From the NCBI GenBank assembly GCA_018350325.1, contig JAEVLN010000016.1, forward strand, positions 124,001 to 188,000: 64,000 bases of DNA, written 5' to 3'. Source of the stretch: Globodera rostochiensis (Eukaryota > Nematoda > Chromadorea > Rhabditida > Heteroderidae). The notes beneath the pieces were generated by a model. It saw only the letters and a program-made list of their open reading frames with translations. It had not been told where the DNA came from and did no database searches. Made by a program: the position numbers and the translations under genes. Position 1 is the stretch's first letter; every line of letters starts with the position of its first letter. Shown one piece after another: positions 52,201 through 62,901 of this stretch.

Positions 52201-53431
52201 GGATATGCTGAGATTGATTGTACGGGTTAGTCGTTTAGGGGTCCGCAAATCCTGTCAGTCAGAGAAAGGATTTTCGAAAGTTGGAACAAATTCTGAAAAT
52301 CCAAAAATTGCCTTGTTATCGATTTTTAATAAAATCACTTTCCAAGGTCTCAATTTAAGATCGATTTTCGAAACCGGAGGATTTCTAAGCTCGGTTCATT
52401 TTTTTACTGAACTTCTAACATTTGCGCCACAACATATTTTTTAGCATTCGCATTGACCAATACCGCGCAACGTGGGCGGGGGAAGAGGCAAAGTGGGCGG
52501 AAGAGGAGGCTGAACAGTTTGGACAGGTCTAACAAGGCAAGACGGAAGCGAGAACTGTTGATGGCCGGGAAAAATGAGGCGGATGACCCAATGCTTGTGC
52601 AAGCAACCGACACTTCGAGTGTTTCAGAGTCAGCTTCTACTCTGTACGCCAGAAGGCATCAGGTCTCAAATCTCGAAACCTTGGTTTGATTGATCATTTT
52701 CGGGGACATGGACATTTTGCAAATTTAACACTCTGAGCAGGCGCCTTCGTCTCCCGTTGACGGTGTGGCTTACTCGCCATGCTCCCCTTCTCAACCTCAC
52801 GCAGTGCCCGCAGCATTTTCGTCCACCCCTCTTATTGTTGTCCACTGGCTCCATCAATATTGCCCAAGCGGTCGGGTTCTCTTACAGAATTTCTCTGTCA
52901 TTTTGTTTTCATTCAGGTGGCCTTTACCACCACCAAAGCGATCATCAGCAAGAAGCCGAACCTGAAAGGGCCGACTTTACGACGGAAAAGGCGAACGAGG
53001 AGGAGGAGGAAAGTGGCGAAGCCGGAAGAGGTGCCAATACCGACGCCCAGAATCCGTACAAAGTTGAAGAAGCGGACGAAAAGTCCAAAGACGACGAAGG
53101 GAATGCAGAAGGAGACGCAGGTGGGGCTTTGTATGGACCCTTAATTACTCTTTTGTAAGCATTGGTTTTTGCTTCCGATTTTCCTTTAGCCCATTCAAAA
53201 TCAACTTTTATATGTAAAACTAATGAGCTTTTATTTTAAGAGTCAGAATATCCGATCTCCGATGAGGAAGAAGCGGATGACAGAGACTCCAACGACTTTT
53301 GCTCTGACAGTCCCGATTCTATCGAAGAGCTTTTTTGGAATGGTCGGCTAATTTATCATTCTTTCGTTACTTCATACCATTCAGAAAGTTGCCAAAAGGC
53401 CGCGCAACATCAGCAGCCCGCCAAAATATGA
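49233..53431 (+). CDS. Smoothened-like seven-pass receptor (Frizzled/Smoothened class)
   Basis: Start 49233: MAESVFFTCFLLLCLHLAVA is a signal peptide. Exons 49233-49394, 49445-49494, 49729-49768, 49822-49934, 49977-50040, 50109-50324, 50397-50521, 50645-50732, 50794-50972, 51063-51128 join in phase. Extracellular domain: KCFGIDISY, FLRNFPRCWRFIAPLVCVV, YRPC, ELFPAQLCKEMRLHC. Hinge: KACLTPLVYVN, DECFIPC. Both match Smoothened (CFG, PRCWAxIQPxLCAV, CLSPLV) and not Frizzled. Then TM1 MFTFLCFFVVLMLALL; TM2 with GDDVVCLLNGKIRR (Smoothened DIVCRKDGTLR); TM4 ITALCHLLVSSFITFIYRE; SIDPVSKVC; TM5 LNLADFLLVLLVAFFIFKL; TM6 IHPLFLLIVYFGCVLSFYML; TM7 YYANSLVMSFNLVLMLAVIL. The long cytoplasmic tail (from about 52010) is acidic then basic (GKRQSGRKRRLNS). 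Two junctions, after 51128 and near 51494, are not resolved by eye. Smoothened transduces Hedgehog signalling at the membrane. Confidence 0.8.
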
Positions 53432-53756
53432 AAAAAAAACACAATTTTCATTAAATTTAATATTTCTTTTCACTACGCCACATTTTTATATTGAGAAATT
53501 TTTCTTTCGTCAATCACTATTTGGATATAGGTAACACATTGTAAGGGTTTCGTAATTCGTGCTTTTAATTCTCTAAACTTTGATCTCCATGTGAATTCCC
53601 TTCCGTTAATTGTCCAACCAACTCAATTGTTATTGTTTATGAAAGAATAAAATCCGGTCAGTACAAATGACTGTCACCCAATCCAATGTTTAAAAATGTT
53701 TATGCACTTTTACTTTACCTAACGTATCTTTTGTTGCATTAGCATTTGTTAGGGTA
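53432..53756. other. Spacer between receptor gene and NDUFV2
   Basis: 325 bases, AT-rich, with an AATAAA at about 53647. No gene seen. Confidence 0.5.
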
Positions 53757-54969
53757 ATGATAAGCAAACAGCTGCTCACTTTTCGACTTGGGTCTGGTAT
53801 TGTCGTGCATCCCCTACGGCGATATGCAGGTTAGAAAAACGCCGAATTTTGTATTGTTTTTACTTGAATTGCAAAAAAAAATTTCTGACCGATTCCTTCG
53901 GTTAACCGTCAGATTTGTTTGTAGAATTGGCCGTCCTTTTCAGCACATGGATTGCAGGTGCACCGGGACAACGAGCGGAACAACCCCAACACGCCCTTCC
54001 AATTTACGGCAGCGAATATGGCCAAGATCACCGCACTATTGAACAATTTCCCTGAAGGGCACAAGGGGGCGGCAGCCATTCCGGTGCTCGACTTGGCACA
54101 ACGTCAGCACGGATGGTTGCCCATCTCTGCAATGCACGAAGTGGCGCGCATTTTGGGTCACATTTTTATGTTGTTCATTTTATAACAAATTCGGCTACCG
54201 ATCATTCAGACTTTGACCAAATGAAATTTTTATTTCAGAAATGCCAAGAATGCGCGTGTACGAGGTGGCGACCTTTTACACAATGTTCAACAGGGAGCCT
54301 GTGGGCAAATACCTTCTCCAAGTGTGCGGCACAACGCCGTGCATGTTGCGCGGAGCGGAAACGATCATCGAGGCGATTGAGAAGAAATTGGGTGAGACAA
54401 AAGGCGAAGAATTGATCAGTGACAGTCAGCAGGGGGAAGTTAAGGGTGGACTTGGCACTACAAGTACCTTTGGTTTGTTTCCACTCAGACATTCTTTTTG
54501 AAAAAAAAGAATTCTCGCGTTAGTTCCTACCCAATGTACGTATTTGGGGTTTTGGCTTGATGTGGGGCTTACGTAGGCAAAGTCGATTATAGTTTCCGCT
54601 TTTTCAGATTTTGAGAAATGAAAGATTTAGGATGAATTCACTTTTAGGCATTAAGAAAGGGGAAACGACGGCGGACGGACTGTTCACACTCCAAGAGGTT
54701 GAGTGTTTGGGCGCCTGTGTTAACGCGCCTATGGTGCAGGTGAGCCATTTTTGTTGCTTTCATTTCATTGGTATGATCAGATCAATGACGATTATTACGA
54801 GGACTTGGCTCCTCGGGACATTGAAGAAATCATCGACAATTTCAAGGCGGGCAAGCGGCCTTTGCCTGGGCCGAGGAGCGGACGCTTAGCGGCCGAGCCT
54901 CTCGTGAAGCAAACGACGCTGACAGAGAAACCGCCGGTGCCGGGCTTTGGGCTTCAGAAAGGATTGTAA
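53757..54969 (+). CDS. nduv-2: NDUFV2, 24-kDa [2Fe-2S] subunit of mitochondrial complex I
   Basis: Starts at ATG 53757 with an Arg-rich presequence ([24 protein letters not shown]) typical of mitochondrial import. Exon 2 begins at 53943 in phase ([16 protein letters not shown]) and runs through [20 protein letters not shown] and [16 protein letters not shown]. Exon 3 (54239-54391) gives [20 protein letters not shown] and [20 protein letters not shown]; exon 4 [20 protein letters not shown] and ACVNAPMVQ; the last exon ends [12 protein letters not shown] at 54969. The four iron-sulfur ligands CxxxxC (CGTTPC) and CxxxC (CLGAC) are present. The subunit carries cluster N1a and pairs with NDUFV1 in the NADH-oxidising arm. 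Close match throughout; short introns. Confidence 0.96.
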
Positions 54970-55142
54970 AGGCCTAATGGGACAAATTTAGAGACTATTC
55001 TTTCTTTTTTTTGTTTTGCTATAAAGCTGATATATCCATGGACACAAACGCACATTTTTTGTTTTTGTCCATTTTACAATATTTGTTGAATTGTTTATGT
55101 ATAATATGTTCCAAAATATGTCGAAAGCAAAGAAATCACCTT

Positions 55143-56914
55143 ATGGAAACCGAGGCCGATTTCGGGTCGGGAATGCTTAGGACGGAGGTTAGCCACCGGC
55201 GGCGGTCCGCCTCTGTCTCTGAAGACTATTCAGTGCAAAAGACAAACGACGACGCCACGGAGTGTGAGTGCTTTGCGCTGCTCGGGATTTTATAAACGGA
55301 TTTTATAGACGGGCCGATTGGTCGTTTCGAAAAAATTTCTGCAGCATTTTCCTTAACCAATAATGATTTACCCTCCGTTTTAGGCAAATTCGTTGCTGCT
55401 CAGGTCTGATTCTTTACAGTGTTTTAAAGTTATGACTTGTTGCAATTAGCTTGGTTACTACAACGACAAGTTCATTCCGGCGTTCATCCACGCGTGCACT
55501 TCGGAGAAACCTTACCACAGAGACCCGGAGATCACCCGGGGCTATTGGGCGAGGACGAGCGCAATCACTTCGGTGGTCGTCCAATTCATTCAGGCATTTT
55601 GTTATTAATGCATTGATTTCTTATTTAAAGTGAATGGCTTCTTTAGCTCGCCGGTCCCTCCACGCAAATTCTGAATTTGGGGGCAGGCTTCGACACGCTT
55701 TATTGGCGTCTCAAAGATGCAGGGCTCGCTTTTTATAAGTTTGTGGAATTCGACTTCAGCAGCGTGACGGCCAAAAAGATTTGCCAGATCAAACGCAACA
55801 AAAATTTGAATTTGATGGAATTCTTCAGCAAATCAGGCAAACCCCGGTTGATTTTGAACATAAAGTTAGAGCATTTTCCACTTGTAGCGGAGGAGAAACA
55901 GCACAGCGACTTGCATGCTGGCGACTATCACCTCATCGGTGTGGCCACCGAACCTTTATTACCTTGATTTCATTTTAAAATAAAATATCACGTTTTTTAT
56001 GGTTATGGTTATTGTTTAATTTGACTTTTTAGGGTCCGACCTCAGACAAATGCGCGAATTTGATGGGAAACTGGCGACCGCCGATTTGGACTTCTCCCAG
56101 CCGACCATTGTGATCGCCGAGTGCGTGTTTGTTTACATGGACGAGGGACGCTCCCACGAGCTCATCGAAGAGTTGGCCAAACGTTTTGAGACTATTGCTG
56201 TGGTTAACTACGAGCAGGTGGCGGAATCACTCGGGGTTGGCATGCTCATATTTTGTCATTTCAGGTGAACATGACCGACACATTCAGGTAGTCTGAATTG
56301 GACATTTGTTTGTTTGTGTGTAGGCGATTATTTGTTTTAAATCTGAAATATTTTAACGCATTTTGAAGAAGAACTTTTACGAGAAATTCAAAAACGATTG
56401 CTTTTATGAATTCTTTTTCCTCATTGACCTCCATTCACTTCAGCAAAGTGATGTCGAATAATCTTAACAGTCGTGGCATTCACCTCCCAGGCCTTTCGGC
56501 ATGCAAATCTCTCCAAACACAGAAACAGAGGTTTTTTGCGTCTCGTCTTGCAACTTTTTCTTTTCTTCTATTTGTTTAGATTTTTGAGTACCGGCTACCC
56601 TTATGTACAAGCATGGACAATCAATCAGATTTACAACAGTTTCTTCCAGAAACACGATGTTTCCAGGTTTGTTTACGCCCACACTTCGAAAGAGGGAGGC
56701 GTCGACTCATTTTCTATATTTCTAATTTCGCAGAGTTGAGAGTTTGGAACCCCTGGACGAGAGAGAGGTTTATGAAGCACTTTCAAGCCCATTTGGTGAT
56801 TCATATTGGCCCGTTTAGCTGTTAACACAACTGTTGGAGCATTACTGTTTGGTCTACGCCCTCAAAGATTCAACAAAAATGCGAGAAAACCTCGCCCAAC
56901 TTCAGGTCAAATGA
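55143..56914 (+). CDS. lcmt-1: LCMT1, leucine carboxyl methyltransferase of PP2A
   Basis: ATG 55143 (METEADFGSGMLRTE) is chosen as the first start compatible with VQKTNDDATECKFVAAQLGY after an in-phase splice. The methyltransferase core follows: YYNDKFIPAFIHACTSEKPY, DPEITRGYWARTSAITSVVV, LNLGAGFDTLYWRLKDAG (SAM-binding motif I), FVEFDFSSVTAKKICQIK, then SDLRQMREFDGKLA, IVIAECVFVYMDEGRSHELI, VVNYEQVNMTDTF, HLPGLSACKSLQTQKQRF, FLSTGYPYVQAW, VESLEPLDERE. The last exon starts at 56819 (LLTQLLEHYCLVYALKDSTK) after a 52-base intron and ends TGA 56912-56914. LCMT1 methylates the C-terminal Leu of the PP2A catalyt subunit. It begins 173 bases after NDUFV2. Confidence 0.93.
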
Positions 56915-57430
56915 GATGGAGACGACGATGTGACCGATGCGGAAATTAAATGCTTCGTTTTTTCAGCTATTTTTATCTCTCTTTTTCCTTTTCTCGCCAT
57001 CGGTAACAAAAATTCATTGCTTTCGTTACAATTAATGGCCAATTGTTTGTCTCACGGATTTGTCTTCACAAAAAAGGGATGAGCCAGCTTTTGAAATTTT
57101 TGAATAAGTTTATAACAAAAAAGTGTTAAAATTCGAAATTCTGTTCGGATGCAATTGTTTCAAGCGCTCAACCCGGATTGTGAGCTATTTGCACGTCGGG
57201 CGGGGTCTGGCCTGGTCTCATCCCTTATTTTTGGGTTGTTCAGAGTCGGTTTCCAGAACATTTCTCCTAGGAATTGTTTTGTGCCAACATAATAAGGAAA
57301 TAAATTTTGGCAGTTCTTTCGCTAGAAATTGCGAAAATATTTTACGTCGGCTGATCACCGTGTCCATTTACTTCTACTAACATATTTTGCTTTATATATC
57401 ATTTGATCGGCGGTTCAGTAATCAGACAGA
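56915..57430. other. Spacer between LCMT1 and EMC4
   Basis: About 515 bases, AT-rich, with a Gly/Cys-containing short frame near 57123-57380 that I do not consider a gene. Confidence 0.4.
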
Positions 57431-58373
57431 ATGGTCTCCACAACTACTGCACCCAACAACCCGATGAACAAGTGGCGCCTGGACCTTTGTGGGTCGGTCG
57501 GGACTCGGATGCTTATGCTGAGAAGTGCAGCCGCTGATCAGAGTCTGAACCCACCGGGATATAATCCAGGATTGGCCACAACTCAGCAGGTGTGGCCAAT
57601 ATTTTCTTTTGGGTTGCCAGGGGCGGCATCTGGTGTACGAAGCTTCGTTTGCTTCGGCACTTCTAAGTCAAAAGCTTGCACGGACTCTTTCAATGATTCG
57701 AATAGCTTTCTAATTTGGTTCGTTGTTGAAGAACGATTCGGCCAACAGAGCAGAACAGCAACAACAACACTTGCTGAACAAACGCGCTTGGGACATGGCA
57801 CTGCAACCGATCAAGTCCCTTCCGATGAATGTGTCGGTGGCAAATACAAATATAGAATCTTATTTTCGGCATTGACACTTAAGGTTTATGATGTACATGG
57901 CAGGCAACACGATCTCCATCTTCCCAATTATGGTCGGTTGTTAGGGAATGGAGAATTGGGTGTTTATGTTTCTGTTTCAATCTTTGGCTTGCCGAATGCG
58001 TCGCTTTCCCTTCAGATGGTCGTGATGATGGCCTGGAGGCCGATGAAGACTCTGATGTCCGTGAACGCTGCTTTTAAGCCGTTGGAGGTAATGCTGCCAG
58101 AGTTTCTGTCTTAAATTGCCCATTGTCCTTACCGTTTTGAGCAAGAGCACGTCGGCTCCCTTATCATCCACAAAATTGTGTTCGTTTTGGGCAATTTGTG
58201 CGCAATTGCATTGGCCGTTTACAAATGTGTGCGATTTTATTTCGCTAATTTCACTTATTTTATTCAATTCCGAAGGCCATTCGATGGGTCTCCTGCCCAA
58301 CCACGCCTCCGATTGGCTCGACTTCGTCCCACCCGCCGAAAGAGCTCAGCACGCGCTGTTTAATGACCTCTAA
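57431..58373 (+). CDS. emc-4: EMC4, ER membrane protein complex subunit 4
   Basis: ATG 57431: MVSTTTAPNNPMNKWRLDLC, SLNPPGYNPGLATTQQ; after introns, LLNKRAWDMALQPIKSLPMN, VFMMYMAGNTISIFPIM (membrane segment), MVVMMAWRPMKTLMSVNAAF, KPLE, then [51 protein letters not shown] and stop at 58371-58373. These blocks follow the EMC4 family order (WDIALGPLKQIPMN, MYMAGNTISIFPTMM, MMAWRPIQALM, YKCQSMGLLPTHASDWL). EMC4 belongs to the complex that inserts tail-anchored and multipass proteins in the endoplasmic reticulum. Six exons; the Cys codon before HSMGLLP is split by the last intron. Confidence 0.95.
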
Positions 58374-58815
58374 CGCTTAACAAACATTAAATGTTCTTTG
58401 GTTCTATTCTAAGATAAACGCTTTTTGCTGCGAAACGATTAAATCACAAAAAGAGATTTTGTCTAGTCATCAGCCATAGACTTTGGATTCGCTTCCACCA
58501 CCGCTCTTTACGTTTAATTTGTATAATTTCAACAACTTTTGATTTGGTGTAAGTAGAGGAACCCAACATTTCCCCATCAGCAGTTGGTAGTCGGTCGGTC
58601 GCTGAATTGCCCATCGATTTTTTTAAGTGTCCGCCATTTGAGAGTAAATGGCGATGAAATGGGTGAAGAAGAAAAGAAGAACCGGGCAAAAAGTCATTCC
58701 TTCCCTTCCCTTCCCTTCTCTTCGTTTTGTTTGTTTAATTTACAAAATTCCGCACAAATTTTCATCAAATTAATGATTTTCCAGGAATTACACTTTTATT
58801 GCCCAGCAGGACCAT
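58374..58815. other. Spacer between EMC4 and the Ly6-like gene
   Basis: About 440 bases with a TTCCC repeat near 58700. No gene supported; the minus-strand frame across 58444-58689 looks like chance. Confidence 0.4.
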
Positions 58816-59802
58816 ATGCCGCCCCATCAAATCATTCGTTCCCTTTTTTCTTTTTTGCTTTTCTTCGCACCTTTTTGCTCTGTCGTCTTTTTCGGCTGTG
58901 ATGCGTCATCGAACGTGTGAGTGTTTTTTGGTTAATTGCCTTAATTTGTTAGGGAAAGATGGCACGGGCGTTTAAAAGGGAATGCCGTGGGAACCGACGA
59001 AATAAATGGCCATGCCGGCCAAGGCGAAGTGCCATTTTATTGTGCCATTATTCACCGGTTCAGCCAATCGGCGCCTCTCGATGCCAGAGCGATTACGGGA
59101 AACAGAATCAACTGTTACGTGTGCAACTCGAAAACGAAGGGCGAGGCGGATTGTGCGGAGAGTAACTCCGACAAACTGAAGGCGTTCATCAAGGTTCTCG
59201 AATAGGTCAGCCAGAACAGGCACATGAGCGCGTCCGGTGTCCAAAGTGACAAAAGTCGGCGGTTGTCCTTTTTGGCCAAGTGCCTGTGCTCGGCCGGTGG
59301 AAAAGCATTGGCAAAACCGTTTAACTTTTGCCCCCAATTCTCTCCAGAAATGCGACCCGGTGGCCTTTGGCCCTTACGCGTCGAAGGAAGCGATGGCATG
59401 CCGAAAGGTTGAACAAACGGTGGAGGACGAAACGACCATTGTGAGGGAATGCGCTTACACGGGCGAGAAGGAAGTGGACGGGAAGCGGAGGACGGGCAAC
59501 AAGGCGGTCACTGTGCTCATCTACCAATGCACCAATGACCAAAAGGCTAGGCGGGCGGAGGAGGGGGGGGGGGGGGGGGGTAAAGTCGAATAAAAATGCA
59601 AATCTTTTCAAAAAGCGTAAGAAAGACGTATTGGTGGTATAATAAATGAGTTGGGCAGCCTCCTCCAGCTTCCCCTAAATGCCCTCTTTTCCAGGGAGAG
59701 AGTCCGTGCAACTCCGCCCTCTCCTCGCTCATCGGCACGTCCTCCTCCGTCCTCTCGACGCTGTCCCTGGTGCTTTTCGCTCTTTTGTTGAGCTTCTACT
59801 AA
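58816..59802 (+). CDS. Secreted Ly6/uPAR-like (Quiver/sleepless type) protein, probable GPI anchor
   Basis: Four exons. ATG 58816 gives a signal peptide (RSLFSFLLFFAPFCSVVFFG). Exon 2 starts at 58954 and reads GEVPFYCAIIHRFSQSAPLD, then INCYVCNSKTKGEADCAESN. Exon 3 (59347 on) reads KCDPVAFGPYASKEAMACRK, TTIVRECAYTGEKEVDGKRR, VLIYQCTND. Exon 4 (after 59695) reads GESPCNSALSSL and ends in a hydrophobic tail, TLSLVLFALLLSFY, stop at 59800-59802. The CYxC start, even cysteine spacing, terminal CNSA and hydrophobic tail fit the three-finger Ly6/QVR fold with a GPI signal; such proteins modulate ion channels or receptors at the cell surface. The last intron fits GC-AG and holds a poly-G tract. No orthologue can be named. 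Confidence 0.75.
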
Positions 59803-59898
59803 CTTCTCTTCTTTCTTTTACACTTTGACCTTGATAGTTTTTAAAAACGATCCTTTTTTATCATTTTTCAAGCAAATGATATGATATAGGGTAGGGCA

Positions 59899-60477
59899 AT
59901 GGGTGCATCGGCAACTCCCCCCCCCCGGGCGACAAAAACCCCTGCGGCCATGTCTTCTGAACTTCAAATGGGGCCGTCTGGTGCACCCCTTGCCCGTGTG
60001 TTTTTATTTGTGGCTTATTAGGTTCTGGCTTAGATTTCATTGAAAGTTTTCGTTTATCTCCAAATGGTCAGAGGGGGGGGGGGGGGGGGGTACACCGGTG
60101 GGTAAATCTTTTCAAAGACGGCGACGGCTTGTTCCTCAGCCCATTAGCGGAGGACGTCTCGATGGAGAGCCGCGTTTCCATCACTCGACCATCCCCAACA
60201 GAATCCGCTCTCTCCGCATCTTTTAAGGTCGGCAGCATTAAGACGAGTAACAACCGTTGACTTAAATCGTTTGGTTTTTTCAATTCAGGGATTCAAAACG
60301 AATCCAAAAATCTTCGTTGTTAGGGGTCCAATTCACCGTTTTAATTGACAAATTGTGGCTCCAACTGACTTGCCGATGTGCCGTGCCCAAACGGAGTTTT
60401 CTGCCGCCGTCGCTCACGCGGCCTTCCTCCAAAGAAGTGAAAAATCCGGGAGATTCCGGTTTTATGAATAAAGAGTA
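59899..60477 (+). CDS. Weak candidate gene of unknown function
   Basis: Three coding-like pieces on +: ATG 59899 (MGASATPPPRATKTPAAMSS), about 60098-60257 (FKDGDGLFLSPLAEDVSMES, RVSITRPSPTESALSASFK) and, after a TTTTTTCAATTCAG acceptor at 60288, DSKRIQKSSLLGVQFTVLID and LWLQLTCRCAVPKRSFLPPS ending at TGA near 60477. A poly-G tract sits at 60072-60090. Joining them in phase is plausible but not proved. No family recognised. Confidence 0.25.
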
Positions 60478-61298
60478 TTTACTCTGAAAACTGAATTTGA
60501 ATGTTCGAGTCTCTCGTGATTTTATTGCTGTATGGCCGCGGTCGGGCTCAGTTTGTCGCTGACGTGTTTGAAGCCTTATAACTTTTTATTTATTGGTATT
60601 CGAAAGCCTATGCTTAAGCTATAACTTTTTTTCGAAAAGACGAATCGGCTTTAGCTTGATCAAAGGTTCAGCATACTGAGAGCTTTTGTATGATAACAAT
60701 TTGTTTGATTTGCTTTCCTAATAACTATGTTATGACTGATCACGCCAAAACGAGCGGCGTCAGCTTTATTTGACTAGCAAAATCTTTATTTTTATATGAT
60801 GTCCTTTATTTGCATACTGAACTTATCCGACCCCCGCTAAATTGACTAAACCAAAAGAACGGAAGGGCGCTACTTTACATATCATTTGTTCAATGAATAA
60901 AATTTTTATAATTTCTTTCAAACGATCTTTCAATGATTAAAATCCAAAGCGCAACCACTTACAAATTAGAGATTGTTTCTGTTTTTTTGCGCATTAGTTT
61001 GATGATATTTTTTTTTGGGAGTGGGGGGAGGGGGGGGGGCGGTGTTTTATTTGGCATTTGAAATTTGTTAATTTTTTGGTAGAAAATGCCATCATTAGGG
61101 GTGCGTTTTTATTCTCGTATCCGCGACGTTCCAAATTTCCATAACCGTTAACCGCCCGTATCTGCGGACGGACACGGTTAACCGTGCACATGCTCTGTTC
61201 TAATTTATCAGAATTTCTGTTCGTTTTGGAGAATTGTGTTTTCTGGTTTTTAAAAAGGCGACCAGAGCACCATCCCTGGTACACATGGGCGTGGTGCT
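60478..61298. other. Repeat fragments, no gene
   Basis: Contains the shared GAAAGCCTATGCTTAAGCTA / GATCAAAGGTTCAGCATACT block (60600-60740), poly-G at 61020-61040 and a degenerate CCGTTAACCGCCCGTATCTG / GGACACGGTTAACCG motif at 61140-61185. No coding sequence seen. Confidence 0.4.
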
Positions 61299-61645
61299 GA
61301 CTCGGCTACGGACAACTCCTCTACTGGCGACTTTTTTTTTGTTTTAACTTTTTTCAAACTACTCCAAATGATTAGCTTTTTTTGCAATATTACTCAGCTC
61401 AACGAGAGCTTTCGATTGATACTAATTACAACTAGACTTGAGCATAACCAAAGTTAGGACAGGAAAGGGAGAGTTTGTAGGAGACGAACTGCTTTTCCAG
61501 TTCTAACTTTTTTGCAAGCCAACAGAATCAGAAGAAATTACTATTAATCGAAAGCTCTCGTTGAGCTGAGTAATATACAAAAGAAAGCTAATCATTTTGA
61601 ATGGTTTGAAAAAAGTTGTAACAAAAAAGTCGTCCGTAGCCGACT
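61299..61645. repeat. Palindromic element around GCTCAACGAGAGCTTTCG
   Basis: GACTCGGCTACGGACAACTC at 61299 is inverted at 61628-61645; inner arms AATATTACTCAGCTCAACGA and inverse make an almost continuous hairpin of about 345 bases with a short centre near 61440-61500. Confidence 0.7.
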
Positions 61646-61678
61646 TGTTCGGACACGGTGCACATGTACTGTCGAAAC

Positions 61679-62901
61679 TAGGGTTGCACGGGACCGGAAC
61701 TTACCGGGACCAGAAAAACCGGGACCGGGACCAAGATTTTCAACCGGGACCGGGACCAACCGGGACTTTTCAAGGGAGAAAATTTTTCTTTTATGAAACA
61801 CTAAAAAATTTTAATTTTCCGGCAACACATATGTCGATCTTTTTGACCTTCGAGGTCATTGTCATCATCATTCTTTTTTTGAGATTCTGCTTTACTTTTA
61901 GGGAGGGCTGGGGTCGGCGGTGCCGATAGGCGCCGCCGAGAAATTTTTTTGAAATTTTGACTCAATTTTGTTAAAGAAATTTCTTCAAAATTTTAGCAAA
62001 ATTATAAATTTTGCTTCGGAATTTCAGAGAAAAAAACTGGTTTACGTAAGAGTGGTGGATGTCCGGCGGTGCCGACAGGCGCCGCCGGGGAATTTTTTGA
62101 ACATTTTAATGAATTTGTTAAGAAATTGAAGCAAAAATTCAGGAAGATGTGATGAATTATTTCGAAAATTCTTGTATCTATTCTTTTTTTGCGCGCATTT
62201 TTAGTTAAAAAAATGGTTCTAGTCCGGTTTATGCGTCCCATGAACTTTTATGCGTCCCATAAAACTTTTGTGCGTCCCATGAACTTTTACGTGTCCCATG
62301 ATGCCGTGTAAATGTTTTACTTTAGAAATTTTTTGGTAAGCCTAAAGAATGAGGGTCCCAATTTTTTAATCAAAAAATAAAAACTTTTTATAAAGTCGTT
62401 AGAAAATAGTTTCTAAGGCTTTTCTGGGACGTAGAATCCGAATCTGATATCTAAAAAGACGAAGTCCGTTTGGTTGTTTGTTTTTTGAACAAAGTAATAC
62501 TCCAGTTTGTTCCCCCCTTATTGGAAAAATAAATTTTTTTGTTTTGAAGTTAAGAAAATGATTAGGGGTATTCCGGGGGCCTAGAATCCGAATCTGACCA
62601 CCTCCATTTTGACCGATTTTAAACCCCGGAGGGGAACAAACTGGAGTATTACCTTTTTTTAAAAATGGGGGGTATCAGCTTTACTATTACCAAAAATCAA
62701 GTACTTGATGAAAAAATCTTAGACATGACAAAATTGATGTAGAACTCCATGGGACGCATAAAAGTTTTATGGGACGCATAAAAGTTTATGGGACGCATAA
62801 AAGTTCATGGGACGCATAAAAGTTCATGGGACGCATAAACCGGACTAGAACCAAAAAAATATTAGAATATTTATTTTAAAAATATTATTAATGAGGGGAC
62901 C
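61679..62901 (+). mobile_element. hAT-type MITE (43336 family), split by a second element
   Basis: Starts TAGGGTTGCACGGGACCGG and follows the reference copy through the two GGCGGTGCCGATAGGCGCCG blocks to TTTTTAGTTAAAAAAAT. It resumes after 62852 with ATTAGAATATTTATTTTAAA and is then lost at the Tc1-like element beginning at 62902. The right half with the tRNA-like module is absent. Confidence 0.75.
62215..62852. mobile_element. Foldback-type MITE with ATGCGTCCCATGAACTTTT units, 8-bp TSD
   Basis: Ends GGTTCTAGTCCGGTTTATGC and inverse. Each arm has four or five ATGCGTCCCATAAAACTTTT-like units. AAAAAAAT lies directly outside both ends (62207-62214, 62853-62860), though it is low-complexity. Inserted in the hAT-type copy above. 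Confidence 0.85.

Noticed and set aside
52779..53144. Arg/Lys-rich frame (RRKRRTRRRRKVAK) in the receptor tail
   Set aside because: The overlapping acidic frame splices in phase to both neighbouring exons, while the basic frame meets a stop shortly after 53242.
56464..56682. Minus-strand frame opposite LCMT1
   Set aside because: Antisense shadow of LCMT1 exons that align with the family.
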